Positions 14,894 through 21,303 of a stretch of DNA of 21,303 nucleotides are shown piece after piece. Source of the stretch: EC70 sp018675395 (GTDB taxonomy: Bacteria > Verrucomicrobiota > Verrucomicrobiia > Verrucomicrobiales > DEV007); assembly GCA_018675395.1 (NCBI GenBank), contig JABGYE010000241.1, positions 1 through 21,303 on the forward strand. Reading direction: 5' to 3'. The notes beneath the pieces were generated by a model, which worked only from the letters and a program-made list of their open reading frames with translations, searched no databases and was not told the DNA's origin. Positions within the stretch are counted from its first letter, which is position 1. Each line of letters opens with the position of its first letter. Both the position numbers and the translations under genes were made by a program.

Positions 14894-15481
14894 ATGCCTG
14901 ACTTTCCTCAATCAGACGCACTCAAAGATCTGTTCTTGCTCTTACGTGAGAAATCATTTTTTACTGGAGAATTCACTTTAGCATCAGGACAAAAAAGTAC
15001 CTACTACATAGATTGCAGGTTAACTACCCTTGACCCACAAGGCGCGTGCCTTGTAGGTGCAGCAATAAGAAATAAGGTTATTGAAAAAAGCGAGGAATTG
15101 GATGTACCTATTAGCGCCATTGGCGGTCTAACTCTTGGCGCTGATCCGATCGCTCTAGCAAGTGCTATGGCCTCTTTCCAAGCAGGCGACCCTTCTCCTC
15201 TAAAACCTTTTGTTGTAAGAAAAGAACCAAAAGAACACGGCAAAGGAAAACAAATAGAAGGCGGCTTCAAAGAGGGAGATACCGTTGTCGCCATTGACGA
15301 CGTCATTACCACTGGAGGTTCAACACTCAATGCTATTGAGGCAATTGAAAAATCAGGCGGCAAAGTTGCCTTTGTAGTAGTTCTAGTAGATCGTCAAGAG
15401 GGTGGTAAAGAAATAATAGAAAACGCAGGATATAAGGTTTTCTCTCTATTTACTCGCGATGAACTTCTTACTAAAGAATAA
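14894..15481 (+). CDS. pyrE: Orotate phosphoribosyltransferase
   Basis: A 195-residue type I phosphoribosyltransferase that joins orotate and PRPP to form OMP, the fifth step of UMP synthesis. The N-terminal hood shows F-T-L-A-S-G-Q-K-S-T-Y-Y-I-D (27-40), which contacts orotate. G-G-L-T-L-G-A-D-P at 77-85, the lysine-rich mobile loop R-K-E-P-K-E-H-G-K-G (109-118) and the PRPP loop V-A-I-D-D-V-I-T-T-G-G-S-T (132-144) complete the active site. Length and order are normal for PyrE, and no OMP decarboxylase is fused. The ATG at 14894 has no Shine-Dalgarno. An overlapping out-of-frame small frame (14844-14981) starts 50 bp before it. The same-strand neighbour hemB is metabolically unrelated, so the pair is probably not a functional operon. 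Confidence 0.95.
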   Translation: MPDFPQSDALKDLFLLLREKSFFTGEFTLASGQKSTYYIDCRLTTLDPQGACLVGAAIRNKVIEKSEELDVPISAIGGLTLGADPIALASAMASFQAGDPSPLKPFVVRKEPKEHGKGKQIEGGFKEGDTVVAIDDVITTGGSTLNAIEAIEKSGGKVAFVVVLVDRQEGGKEIIENAGYKVFSLFTRDELLTKE

Positions 15482-15565
15482 AAAGAAACTTCCCTTGCCA
15501 TTTAATTTTGTGGCAGAATTAATTCCCTAATAAATAAAAGATATATAACACTCATAATAAATACG

Positions 15566-16891
15566 ATGGACAGTCCAACAAAAGAAAAGACACGAAGAAG
15601 CTTCATTAAAACATCAACTGCTGCGGCTGCTGTTACAGCCACTTCCATACCAAGAAAATCCAAGGCATTTGAGGGTGGTAGCGAAGAAATTAAAGTTGGC
15701 CTAGTTGGCTGCGGAGGCAAAGGAACTAGTGATATCAGACAAGTCCTTGGCGTAGGAGGCAAGGTTAAGTTATGGGCAATGGGTGACGCATTTGAGAAAA
15801 ATGCGCAAAATAAATTTAACCAATTATCTAATGATCGTAACAAAGAAAAAATGGACTGTAAGGACAGGGTTTTTTCTGGAATTGATGCATACCGCAAAGT
15901 AATAGACTCAGGAGTTGATATTGTCTTTCTAGTAACTTCTCCTGGATTCAGACCCGTTCACTTTGACTACGCTGTCAATCAAGGAAAGCACGTCTTCATG
16001 CAGAAGCCATGCGCAGTTGACGGTCGTGGCTGCAGAATGCTTCTTGAAACAAACAAGAAAGCAAAAGCAAAGGGGCTCAAAGTCGGTGTAGGATTTCAGC
16101 GCAGACATGATGCCCGATACATTGATACGATTAAAAGAATACAGGATGGAGCTATCGGTGACGTTGTCTCCTTAAGATCTTACTGGGACGGCAACACTCC
16201 TTGGACACGCCCGCGCAAAGAAGGTCAAACCGAAATGGAATATCAGATTCAGAATTGGTATTACTTCAACTGGCTTTGTGGTGATCATATTGTGGAGCAA
16301 CACATTCACAATCTTGATGTATGCAACTGGGTCATGGGATCCTATCCAGAAGTGGCTCAAGGAAAAGGCGGCTGCGAAGTCCGTAACGGACCAGACACAG
16401 GTGAAACTTTTGATCATCATCAAGTCGAATATGTTTATGGCCCCAAGTGGGATGGTCCTTCTGTACGCATGCACAGCTCATGCCGCCACATTCGCGGAGT
16501 ATTCAATAGTGTATCAGAACACGCTCATGGTTCGAAAGGCTACGCAATCATAAGTGCTGGAAAGATCTTTGATAATGACGGTAAGGAAATCCACCGAGCA
16601 CAAGGAAGAGGAAGTTCTGAGATGGCTCACAAAACAGCATTCATTGATGCAATTAGAAACAACACAGAATTCAATGAATGTGATAACGGTGCAATGAGCT
16701 CCATGACAGCTATTTACGGACGCATGGCCACTTATTCTGGCCAGCTTCTTAAAATGGACTCATGCCTTAACACTAAAATAGATGTGTTTCCTTACGATGC
16801 TGACCTTGATTGGGATGCGGCTCCACCAGTATTACCGGACAAAAATAGAAATTACAAAAGGCCAGTACCTGGACAAACTAAGGTAATATAG
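15566..16891 (+). CDS. Tat-exported Gfo/Idh/MocA-family oxidoreductase
   Basis: A 441-residue NAD(P)-dependent sugar oxidoreductase. It starts with a twin-arginine signal, R10-R-S-F-I-K, followed by an Ala/Thr-rich hydrophobic stretch (17-27), so the folded, cofactor-bound enzyme should be exported. The Rossmann domain begins with V-G-L-V-G-C-G-G-K-G-T (44-54). The usual E-K-P motif reads Q-K-P-C (about 147-150). The C-terminal domain contains W-Y-Y-F-N-W-L-C-G-D-H-I-V-E-Q-H-I-H-N-L-D (about 231-251), the G-D-H-I-V-E-Q-x-x-H-N pattern common in secreted members of Planctomycetes and Verrucomicrobiota. Relatives oxidise or interconvert sugars and inositols, and some work with DUF1080 hydrolases in 3-keto-sugar pathways; that pairing here is inference. 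It is a single-gene unit with its own terminator 24 bp downstream. Confidence 0.9.
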   Translation: MDSPTKEKTRRSFIKTSTAAAAVTATSIPRKSKAFEGGSEEIKVGLVGCGGKGTSDIRQVLGVGGKVKLWAMGDAFEKNAQNKFNQLSNDRNKEKMDCKDRVFSGIDAYRKVIDSGVDIVFLVTSPGFRPVHFDYAVNQGKHVFMQKPCAVDGRGCRMLLETNKKAKAKGLKVGVGFQRRHDARYIDTIKRIQDGAIGDVVSLRSYWDGNTPWTRPRKEGQTEMEYQIQNWYYFNWLCGDHIVEQHIHNLDVCNWVMGSYPEVAQGKGGCEVRNGPDTGETFDHHQVEYVYGPKWDGPSVRMHSSCRHIRGVFNSVSEHAHGSKGYAIISAGKIFDNDGKEIHRAQGRGSSEMAHKTAFIDAIRNNTEFNECDNGAMSSMTAIYGRMATYSGQLLKMDSCLNTKIDVFPYDADLDWDAAPPVLPDKNRNYKRPVPGQTKVI

Positions 16892-16914
16892 GTATAAATT
16901 AATCAAATCACAGA

Positions 16915-16945
16915 GGGCGCAAACCAACCCGTTTGCGCCCTTTTC
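16915..16945 (+). terminator. Intrinsic terminator after the Gfo/Idh/MocA gene
   Basis: GGGCGCAAAC (16915-16924) pairs perfectly with GTTTGCGCCC (16931-16940) across a 6-nt loop and is followed by TTTTCT. It lies 24 bp beyond the stop codon and separates this gene from the PDZ gene. Confidence 0.9.
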
Positions 16946-17005
16946 TATTGTTATTGCTTTCATTGATAGGAACGCACAAAAGTGATAAGGTTACCCTTAT
17001 CCTCT

Positions 17006-17719
17006 ATGACTTTGACTAACAGAATTACGACCATCGTAATTACAGTGCTAGCATTCATCGACACGAGCCAAGGGCAAGAAGTCAATGGACTCGATCAATT
17101 ATTCAATCAGCTCGGAAGTGATCGCTATGAAATAAGACAAAAAGCTCATGACCAGATTCTTGCAGAAGGTAAAAAAAATAAAGAACCTACATTAAATCGC
17201 TCCCTCGACATTTACTTGAAAGCGACTGACCCTGAGATCCGTTATAGACTACGCTCAGCAATGTTTGGTATCGTATCAGGGAACCTTCGGCCAGAAGGAT
17301 TCATAGGAATCCGCATGATGGATTCCCCTATGCGAATCATAAATGGAGGTGCCGTACAAAATATCCGAGCAGTGCAAATACTAAGTGTAGTTCCCAATAG
17401 CGCAGCATCAAAGGCTGGGCTAAAACCTGGAGATCGCATAACTCACCTTGATGGAAAAGCATTTAAATTCCAGAGTCCAGCATATGTTGAGTTATCAAAA
17501 TACATCCGCTCTAAAAATTCCGGAGAAAACGTCAAAATCAAGATAAGCCGTGTGAAACCAGGGCTAAATAATAGACAAGAAATGGAAGTGGCGATTAAAT
17601 TAGGATCACGCCCTGAAGGTCTAGATAACGATCGAAAAACTCGAGCTTTTACAGAATGGTTCGAAAAAAGTATAACAACTCGCAAAGAAAATGACAGCCA
17701 AGACACGGATCCAAATTAG
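17006..17719 (+). CDS. Exported PDZ-domain protein with an N-terminal helical repeat
   Basis: With the ATG at 17006 the product has 237 residues. It starts with a Sec signal (hydrophobic 7-17, S-Q-G-Q cleavage region). A helical part follows (about 28-90), with Q-L-G-S-D-R-Y-E-I-R-Q-K-A and A-T-D-P-E-I-R-Y-R-L, similar to single HEAT-like repeats in Planctomycetes and Verrucomicrobiota envelope proteins. A PDZ domain comes next (about 98-200) with G-F-I-G-I-R and the typical V-V-P-N-S-A-A-S-K-A-G-L-K-P-G-D-R-I core. No protease domain is attached, so it probably works as a periplasmic binding or adaptor protein. An in-frame GTG at 16982 would add eight residues and is a valid alternative, as AGGA lies 10 bp before it. 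The last 29 nt overlap the start of the esterase gene in another frame, suggesting a two-gene transcript. Confidence 0.8.
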   Translation: MTLTNRITTIVITVLAFIDTSQGQEVNGLDQLFNQLGSDRYEIRQKAHDQILAEGKKNKEPTLNRSLDIYLKATDPEIRYRLRSAMFGIVSGNLRPEGFIGIRMMDSPMRIINGGAVQNIRAVQILSVVPNSAASKAGLKPGDRITHLDGKAFKFQSPAYVELSKYIRSKNSGENVKIKISRVKPGLNNRQEMEVAIKLGSRPEGLDNDRKTRAFTEWFEKSITTRKENDSQDTDPN

Positions 17720-18968
17720 TTCTAATAATATAGTCAGACTAAAAATTTTCGGATCTCTCTATTTAATTTTGTCAATAAACACACTCATCTATGCCGCTCC
17801 AAGCGATTTTAACTATGATGAGTCAAAAGTTCCTAAATATAAACTTCTAGATCCAGGAGCAAGCATTACCAAATCAAGCGAATGGCCAAAAAAAAGGACA
17901 GAATTCTTAAAGCTCATTGAAGAGCAAATGTTTGGAAAGGCTCCGAAATTTGATAAAAAAAAGCTGAAAGTTACTGGCCGAAAAAAAGAAAAGATAATAC
18001 TAGGAGGACAAGCAATACTCACTCAGCCGTCACTGCACTTCGCTGGCAGTGAATTGACACTGTTAATTGTTCGACCATCTAAAACTACCTCTCCAGTACC
18101 AGCATTCGTAGGTTATAATTTTAACGGCAACCATACGGTTCATTCTGATCCATCAATTCAACTGCCTAAAGGATGGGTTCCCAGAACAAAAGACAAAAGA
18201 GCCAGAGAAAAAGATAGAGGCAGTTCCAGTAGTCGTTGGGACATTAAATCTATTATCAGCCAAGGCTATGCACTGATCACGGCCTATTGTGGAGACGTTG
18301 ATCCTGATTTCCACGATGGCTTCAAAAATGGAGTCCATTCATCATTCGGAAAACCCGCACCGAATGAATGGGGCACTATTGCTGCTTGGGCATGGGGACT
18401 TAGCAGAATACTTGATTATTCTGAAATTGAACCCACGATCGATGCTAAACGAGTGTCTGTCATTGGGCACTCGAGACTCGGAAAAACCTCTCTTTGGGCA
18501 GGAACATCCGATGGCCGGTTTGCATTAGTAATATCAAACAATTCAGGATGTGGTGGAGCCGCCCTATCCAAAAGAAGATTTGGTGAAACCATTAATCGAA
18601 TCAACACTTCATTCCCTCACTGGTTCTGTGGGAATTTTAAGGCTTATAATAACAAAGAAGAATCCTTACCATTTGATCAGCATATTCTCTTATCACTAAT
18701 CGCTCCTCGCCCTCTTTATATAGCCAGCGCCGAAGGCGACAGGTGGGCTGATCCAAGGGGCGAATTTCTATCAGCAAAAGGAGCTCACAGCATTTACAAA
18801 TTACTTGGCACCGAAGGCCTCCCATGCAAAGAAATGCCAGGAGTGAATCAACCAGTCCATGGAAAAATAGGCTACCATATCCGTAGCGGAAAACATGACA
18901 TCACTTCTTATGACTGGCAGAACTACATTAAATTTGCCAACAAACATTTAAAGAACATATCCCAATAA
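17691..18968 (+). CDS. Exported CE15-type glucuronoyl esterase-like alpha/beta hydrolase
   Basis: A 425-residue secreted hydrolase. The signal segment is at about 18-36 (ends I-Y-A-A-P). The fold and motifs match carbohydrate esterase family 15: Y-N-F-N-G-N-H (142-148), S-R-W-D-I (181-185), D-V-D-P-D-F-H-D-G (202-210), the nucleophile elbow G-H-S261-R-L-G-K (259-265), S-F-P-H-W-F-C (307-313), S-A-E-G-D-R-W-A-D-P (346-355) and the catalytic His in K-H402-D-I. Known CE15 enzymes cut esters between glucuronic acid on xylan and lignin. The place before S-G-x-G-G that is commonly Glu is N284, so D353 or another acidic residue may complete the triad. It might also act on other uronate esters, e.g. 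algal. No ATG, GTG or TTG start further inside keeps the signal peptide, so the start overlapping the PDZ gene is probably real. Confidence 0.85.
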   Translation: MTAKTRIQISSNNIVRLKIFGSLYLILSINTLIYAAPSDFNYDESKVPKYKLLDPGASITKSSEWPKKRTEFLKLIEEQMFGKAPKFDKKKLKVTGRKKEKIILGGQAILTQPSLHFAGSELTLLIVRPSKTTSPVPAFVGYNFNGNHTVHSDPSIQLPKGWVPRTKDKRAREKDRGSSSSRWDIKSIISQGYALITAYCGDVDPDFHDGFKNGVHSSFGKPAPNEWGTIAAWAWGLSRILDYSEIEPTIDAKRVSVIGHSRLGKTSLWAGTSDGRFALVISNNSGCGGAALSKRRFGETINRINTSFPHWFCGNFKAYNNKEESLPFDQHILLSLIAPRPLYIASAEGDRWADPRGEFLSAKGAHSIYKLLGTEGLPCKEMPGVNQPVHGKIGYHIRSGKHDITSYDWQNYIKFANKHLKNISQ

Positions 18969-19031
18969 ATCCAACAAACTTTTCTTAGAATCAATACATA
19001 GATTCGAATCCAACCATAAAATCAAAGTGCC

Positions 19032-19760
19032 ATGCTCCGAAAAAAATGTAACATTCCTATCGCCTTAATAATCGTCAGCATTATTACCTTTTATGCTACA
19101 GCAAAAGATAACGAAACGAATAAAGGCGTTCGATTCGACCCCGTCATCAAAAATATCGAAGGATGGAAAGTACATGTGGATCCGGCCTTATTAAAAGGCA
19201 AACATGCTGAAGTTGGCGCCAAAACACTTAAAATGCTTTCAAATCATCTGCAAAGAATTGCTATACTTGTTCAGGGAAAAGCTCTTGAAAAACTCAAGAC
19301 CTGCGAAATCTGGATTGAACATAGCCACCCAACATTGCACGCCATGCAATATCATCCCGGGATCGGTTGGCTCAAATCTAATGGACACGATACTCGACTC
19401 TATAAAAAAGTTCACATCCCACAAGCAAGGGCCCTCATTTCTAGAGGACAAATGCTAAAGCATCCAGCGGTCGTTCTCCATGAACTTGCTCATGCATACC
19501 ATGATCAATTTCTCACCTTCGAACATTCTGGAACCATCAAAGCATTTGAAAAGGCAGAAAAATCAGGTAGCTATGATCGGGTAATGCTTTTCACTGGACA
19601 ACAAGTCAAACATTACGCCATGACCAACCACAAAGAATACTTTGCGGAAGGAACCGAGGCATACTTCTACCGCAACGACTTTTACCCATTTGTCCGTGCG
19701 GAACTCAAAAAACATGACCCTGACCTCCACAAGGTTATGGATGCAGTTTGGGGAGAGTGA
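19032..19760 (+). CDS. Exported zinc metallopeptidase-like protein (HELAH, ATLF-like)
   Basis: A 242-residue protein with a basic start and hydrophobic signal (about 9-23, ending A-T-A-K). The C-terminal half carries the zinc-binding H150-E-L-A-H154 followed by A-Y-H-D-Q, and a downstream K-E-Y-F-A-E206-G-T-E-A-Y-F helix that can supply the third ligand (E202, E206 or E209), as in gluzincins. The ending with N-D-F-Y-P-F-V-R-A-E-L-K-K-H-D-P and V-W-G resembles the anthrax lethal factor-like (ATLF) domain proteins common in Planctomycetes and Verrucomicrobiota. The N-terminal half is mixed alpha/beta with W-K-V-H-V-D-P-A-L-L (45-54). It probably acts on proteins or peptides in the periplasm or outside; a substrate cannot be named. 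It lies 63 bp after the esterase on the same strand, so it may share that transcript. The ATG at 19032 fits the signal peptide. Confidence 0.82.
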   Translation: MLRKKCNIPIALIIVSIITFYATAKDNETNKGVRFDPVIKNIEGWKVHVDPALLKGKHAEVGAKTLKMLSNHLQRIAILVQGKALEKLKTCEIWIEHSHPTLHAMQYHPGIGWLKSNGHDTRLYKKVHIPQARALISRGQMLKHPAVVLHELAHAYHDQFLTFEHSGTIKAFEKAEKSGSYDRVMLFTGQQVKHYAMTNHKEYFAEGTEAYFYRNDFYPFVRAELKKHDPDLHKVMDAVWGE

Positions 19761-20282
19761 AAAATCGGTATTTTCCGTTAAATGTGAGTTTAGTCTCAAT
19801 TAGAAAGAATATTTTTAATTGCTAATTTATCTTATTTTTAGAAGATTAATTTTGCTCTAAGTGGATATTTTGTCAGAGATAGATTAAAAATTAAAAGGGT
19901 TCAACGCCTATATCAGCTTCATTTATCGCTGTTTTTACTGGTTTTTTTGACAATTACCCACATAAGTTGCAATTTAAAAAAAAACTTGCCAATATAAACT
20001 GATATTTGGTATTTCTTAATTATTAAGTTAAACTTGATAGTTTTAGCATTGACACTAATAATAATTTCCTATTGAAGAGGGGCCCCCATTTTTTTCGTAA
20101 TAAATTAAGATTAAACGACATAATATTTCGCCTAATTAAACACAGAATAAAAACGTTCTTTAATAGATAATAAGACGCACTTCGTAAACAGATCACTATT
20201 TATAGAAAACAAAGCTAAATAAAGATTCAGTTCATTTACTTTAGAATAAAATCTATATCAGAGAAAATAATATAATAAATAT
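19761..20282. other. 522-bp AT-rich gene-free stretch before the sigma factor gene
   Basis: No frame on either strand holds a credible gene; the longest I traced is about 33 codons. The stretch is very AT-rich and contains two TTGACA hexamers on the + strand (19947-19952, 20049-20054) without convincing -10 boxes at 16-18 bp. It also has a CCAATAT/ATATTTGG imperfect dyad (19989-20009), a perfect CTTAAT-T-ATTAAG palindrome (20015-20027) and an isolated GGGGCCCC (20079-20086) followed by T7. Nearer the gene, TTCATT and TATATC with a 17-bp gap end about 20 bp before the ATG. It probably holds the sigma gene promoter or promoters, but I cannot fix one. Confidence 0.55.
20015..20027. repeat. 13-bp perfect palindrome upstream of the sigma factor gene
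   Basis: CTTAAT-T-ATTAAG is a perfect dyad with a one-base centre. It lies beside an imperfect dyad at 19989-20009 and between two TTGACA hexamers, a plausible operator position. In such AT-rich DNA a chance palindrome is also possible. Confidence 0.3.
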
Positions 20283-21170
20283 ATGGCAAACCTAGAATTA
20301 GACGGTGGTATCAAAATTTATCTTAGGGAGATAGGGAAAACTGCCCTACTCACACCTCAGGAAGAAATTGAGCTAGCTGACAGAATCAAAAAGGGAGACA
20401 AAGAGGCTAGAGCTCACATGATCAAAGCGAACTTGCGACTCGTAGTCAAAATTGCTCAAGACTATGCGAATTATGGGCTCCCATTACTTGACCTGATTTC
20501 AGAAGGAAACATTGGCCTCATGAAAGCAGTCGAACGCTTCGACCCCAATAAAGGGGGCAAACTTTCAACTTATGCAGCATGGTGGATCAAGCAATCCATT
20601 AAACGTGCGCTAGCTAATCAATCCAAGACCATAAGACTACCTGTCCACATGGTCGACAAAATTTCAAAAATGCGGCGCGTAGCCATGGTTCTTAGCGAAG
20701 AGCTAGGTAGAGACCCTAGCGATGATGAGCTTTCTGAAGAAATTGGCATAGACCGCGGTAAACTTGCCCAACTCAAAGCGGCTTCACTACGACCTGCTTC
20801 ACTAGACGCACCAATTAGTGAAGATGATAATACCGAATTTGGTGAAATTGTAGGTGATGCAAGCGCTCAGACTCCATTTGAGCTCCTTAGTCACAAGAAC
20901 ATGCACGGTCAGCTTGATACGCTCTTAGAAGTTCTTGATCACAGAGAGCGTAAAATCATCGACGCAAGATTTGGTCTCGATGGACAAAAACCTAAGACCC
21001 TTGAGGAAGTAGGACAGGAATTTGGCGTAACACGTGAAAGAATAAGACAGCTTCAAAACATTGCGCTAAAAAAACTTCGACGTGCGCTCCAGAAAAAAGA
21101 AGATCCTGGCCCACGCCCTGCTCAAGGATTAGTTCCAAAGATCAAAAGGGAAAGGCTCATGTTCAGCTAA
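20283..21170 (+). CDS. Sigma-70 family RNA polymerase sigma factor (group 2-like, RpoD/RpoS class)
   Basis: A 295-residue sigma factor with regions 1.2 to 4.2 and no region 1.1. Region 1.2 is I-K-I-Y-L-R-E-I-G (10-18). Region 2 runs from N-L-R-L-V-V (50-55) through D-L-I-S-E-G-N-I-G-L-M (70-80) to Y-A-A-W-W-I-K-Q-S-I (97-106) and I-R-L-P-V-H (117-122), covering core binding, -10 recognition and melting. Region 3 is about 128-195. Region 4.2 is the helix-turn-helix T-L-E-E-V-G-Q-E-F-G-V-T-R-E-R-I-R-Q-L (239-257). The primary sigma of these bacteria is usually longer, with a region 1.1/insert, so this is probably an alternative group 2 sigma or a short primary one; promoter specificity should be RpoD-like. 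The 25-residue Pro/Lys-rich tail is unusual. No anti-sigma gene is adjacent. The long AT-rich upstream region suggests complex regulation. Confidence 0.92.
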   Translation: MANLELDGGIKIYLREIGKTALLTPQEEIELADRIKKGDKEARAHMIKANLRLVVKIAQDYANYGLPLLDLISEGNIGLMKAVERFDPNKGGKLSTYAAWWIKQSIKRALANQSKTIRLPVHMVDKISKMRRVAMVLSEELGRDPSDDELSEEIGIDRGKLAQLKAASLRPASLDAPISEDDNTEFGEIVGDASAQTPFELLSHKNMHGQLDTLLEVLDHRERKIIDARFGLDGQKPKTLEEVGQEFGVTRERIRQLQNIALKKLRRALQKKEDPGPRPAQGLVPKIKRERLMFS

Positions 21171-21186
21171 GTTTTCCTTACACCTC

Positions 21187-21201
21187 GGTTAAACATTAAC
21201 C
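21187..21201 (+). terminator. Small hairpin after the sigma factor gene
   Basis: GGTTAA (21187-21192) and TTAACC (21196-21201) pair perfectly across a 3-nt loop, 16 bp past the stop codon. The stem is short and no T run follows, so termination here is doubtful. The remaining 102 bp to the window edge show no gene. Confidence 0.25.
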
Positions 21202-21303
21202 TGATATTAATTATAGACTTTGATAGGTCTTTCAGGCTTTCGATCTCAGCACTCTATAATAGCAGTCTCATCTGCATCAAATAGCGTTCAATTATTTTAT
21301 CAC

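Noticed and set aside
15004..15363. 119-codon frame on the - strand
   Set aside because: Fully inside pyrE on the opposite strand; the pyrE motifs are intact, so this is a shadow.
15502..15897. 131-codon frame on the - strand
   Set aside because: It lies antisense to the start of the well-supported Tat-type oxidoreductase gene, and its product shows no recognisable domain; it is a shadow frame.
20079..20095. GGGGCCCC plus T run as an intrinsic terminator
   Set aside because: The palindrome has no room for a loop, so it cannot form a normal terminator hairpin, and it is over 300 bp from the previous stop codon.
1..21303. CRISPR array, tRNA, insertion sequence or prophage
   Set aside because: I found no regularly spaced repeats, no cloverleaf with acceptor pairing, no transposase or integrase, and no phage gene in any region.

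Overview
The window looks like chromosomal DNA of an AT-rich, Gram-negative, heterotrophic member of the Verrucomicrobiota (possibly the wider PVC group). This is inferred from gene content: a large lone secretin with an N-terminal STN-like region, a DUF1080 (3-keto-disaccharide hydrolase) protein, a Tat-exported Gfo/Idh/MocA oxidoreductase, a CE15-type esterase, an exported HELAH metallopeptidase, and a CxxC-CxxC zinc-ribbon protein anchored in the membrane. Most genes lack a recognisable Shine-Dalgarno sequence. I see no tRNA, rRNA, insertion sequence, CRISPR array, phage gene or other mobile element, so this is a core/accessory chromosomal stretch rather than an island.

Layout. 1-315 (-) is the start of a membrane-anchored protein that runs off the left edge. 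It is divergent from a DEDDh exonuclease (500-1075, +). The secretin (1258-3312), a lipoprotein-type aldose 1-epimerase (3477-4610) and a family-2 glycosyltransferase (about 4635-5402) follow on the + strand. The glycosyltransferase frame starts directly after the epimerase stop, in the same frame, with no ATG, GTG or TTG before its first conserved strand. From 11268 down to 5432 the - strand carries a secreted TPR-type protein, then iscA, hscB, hscA (an iron-sulfur carrier with its dedicated Hsp70/J-protein pair), then the zinc-ribbon membrane protein. From 13609 down to 11396 (-) is a three-gene unit: cupin, an exported glutathione peroxidase-methyltransferase fusion (overlapping the cupin gene by 13 nt), and a DUF1080 protein. 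It ends in a strong intrinsic terminator.

From 13810 onward everything is on the + strand: hemB (haem synthesis), pyrE (pyrimidine synthesis), the Tat-exported Gfo/Idh/MocA protein with its terminator, a PDZ protein overlapping a CE15 esterase by 29 nt, a secreted HELAH metallopeptidase, a 522-bp AT-rich gene-free stretch, and a group-2-like sigma-70 factor.

Taken together, housekeeping functions (haem, pyrimidine, Fe-S, sigma factor) are interleaved with exported functions aimed at sugars and plant- or algal-type polysaccharides (epimerase, DUF1080, Gfo/Idh/MocA, glucuronoyl esterase). No single new multi-gene system is proven by the sequence. The points most worth checking are the glycosyltransferase start, the exported peroxidase-methyltransferase fusion, and the Fe-S chaperone operon that lacks iscS/iscU but adds a zinc-ribbon membrane protein.
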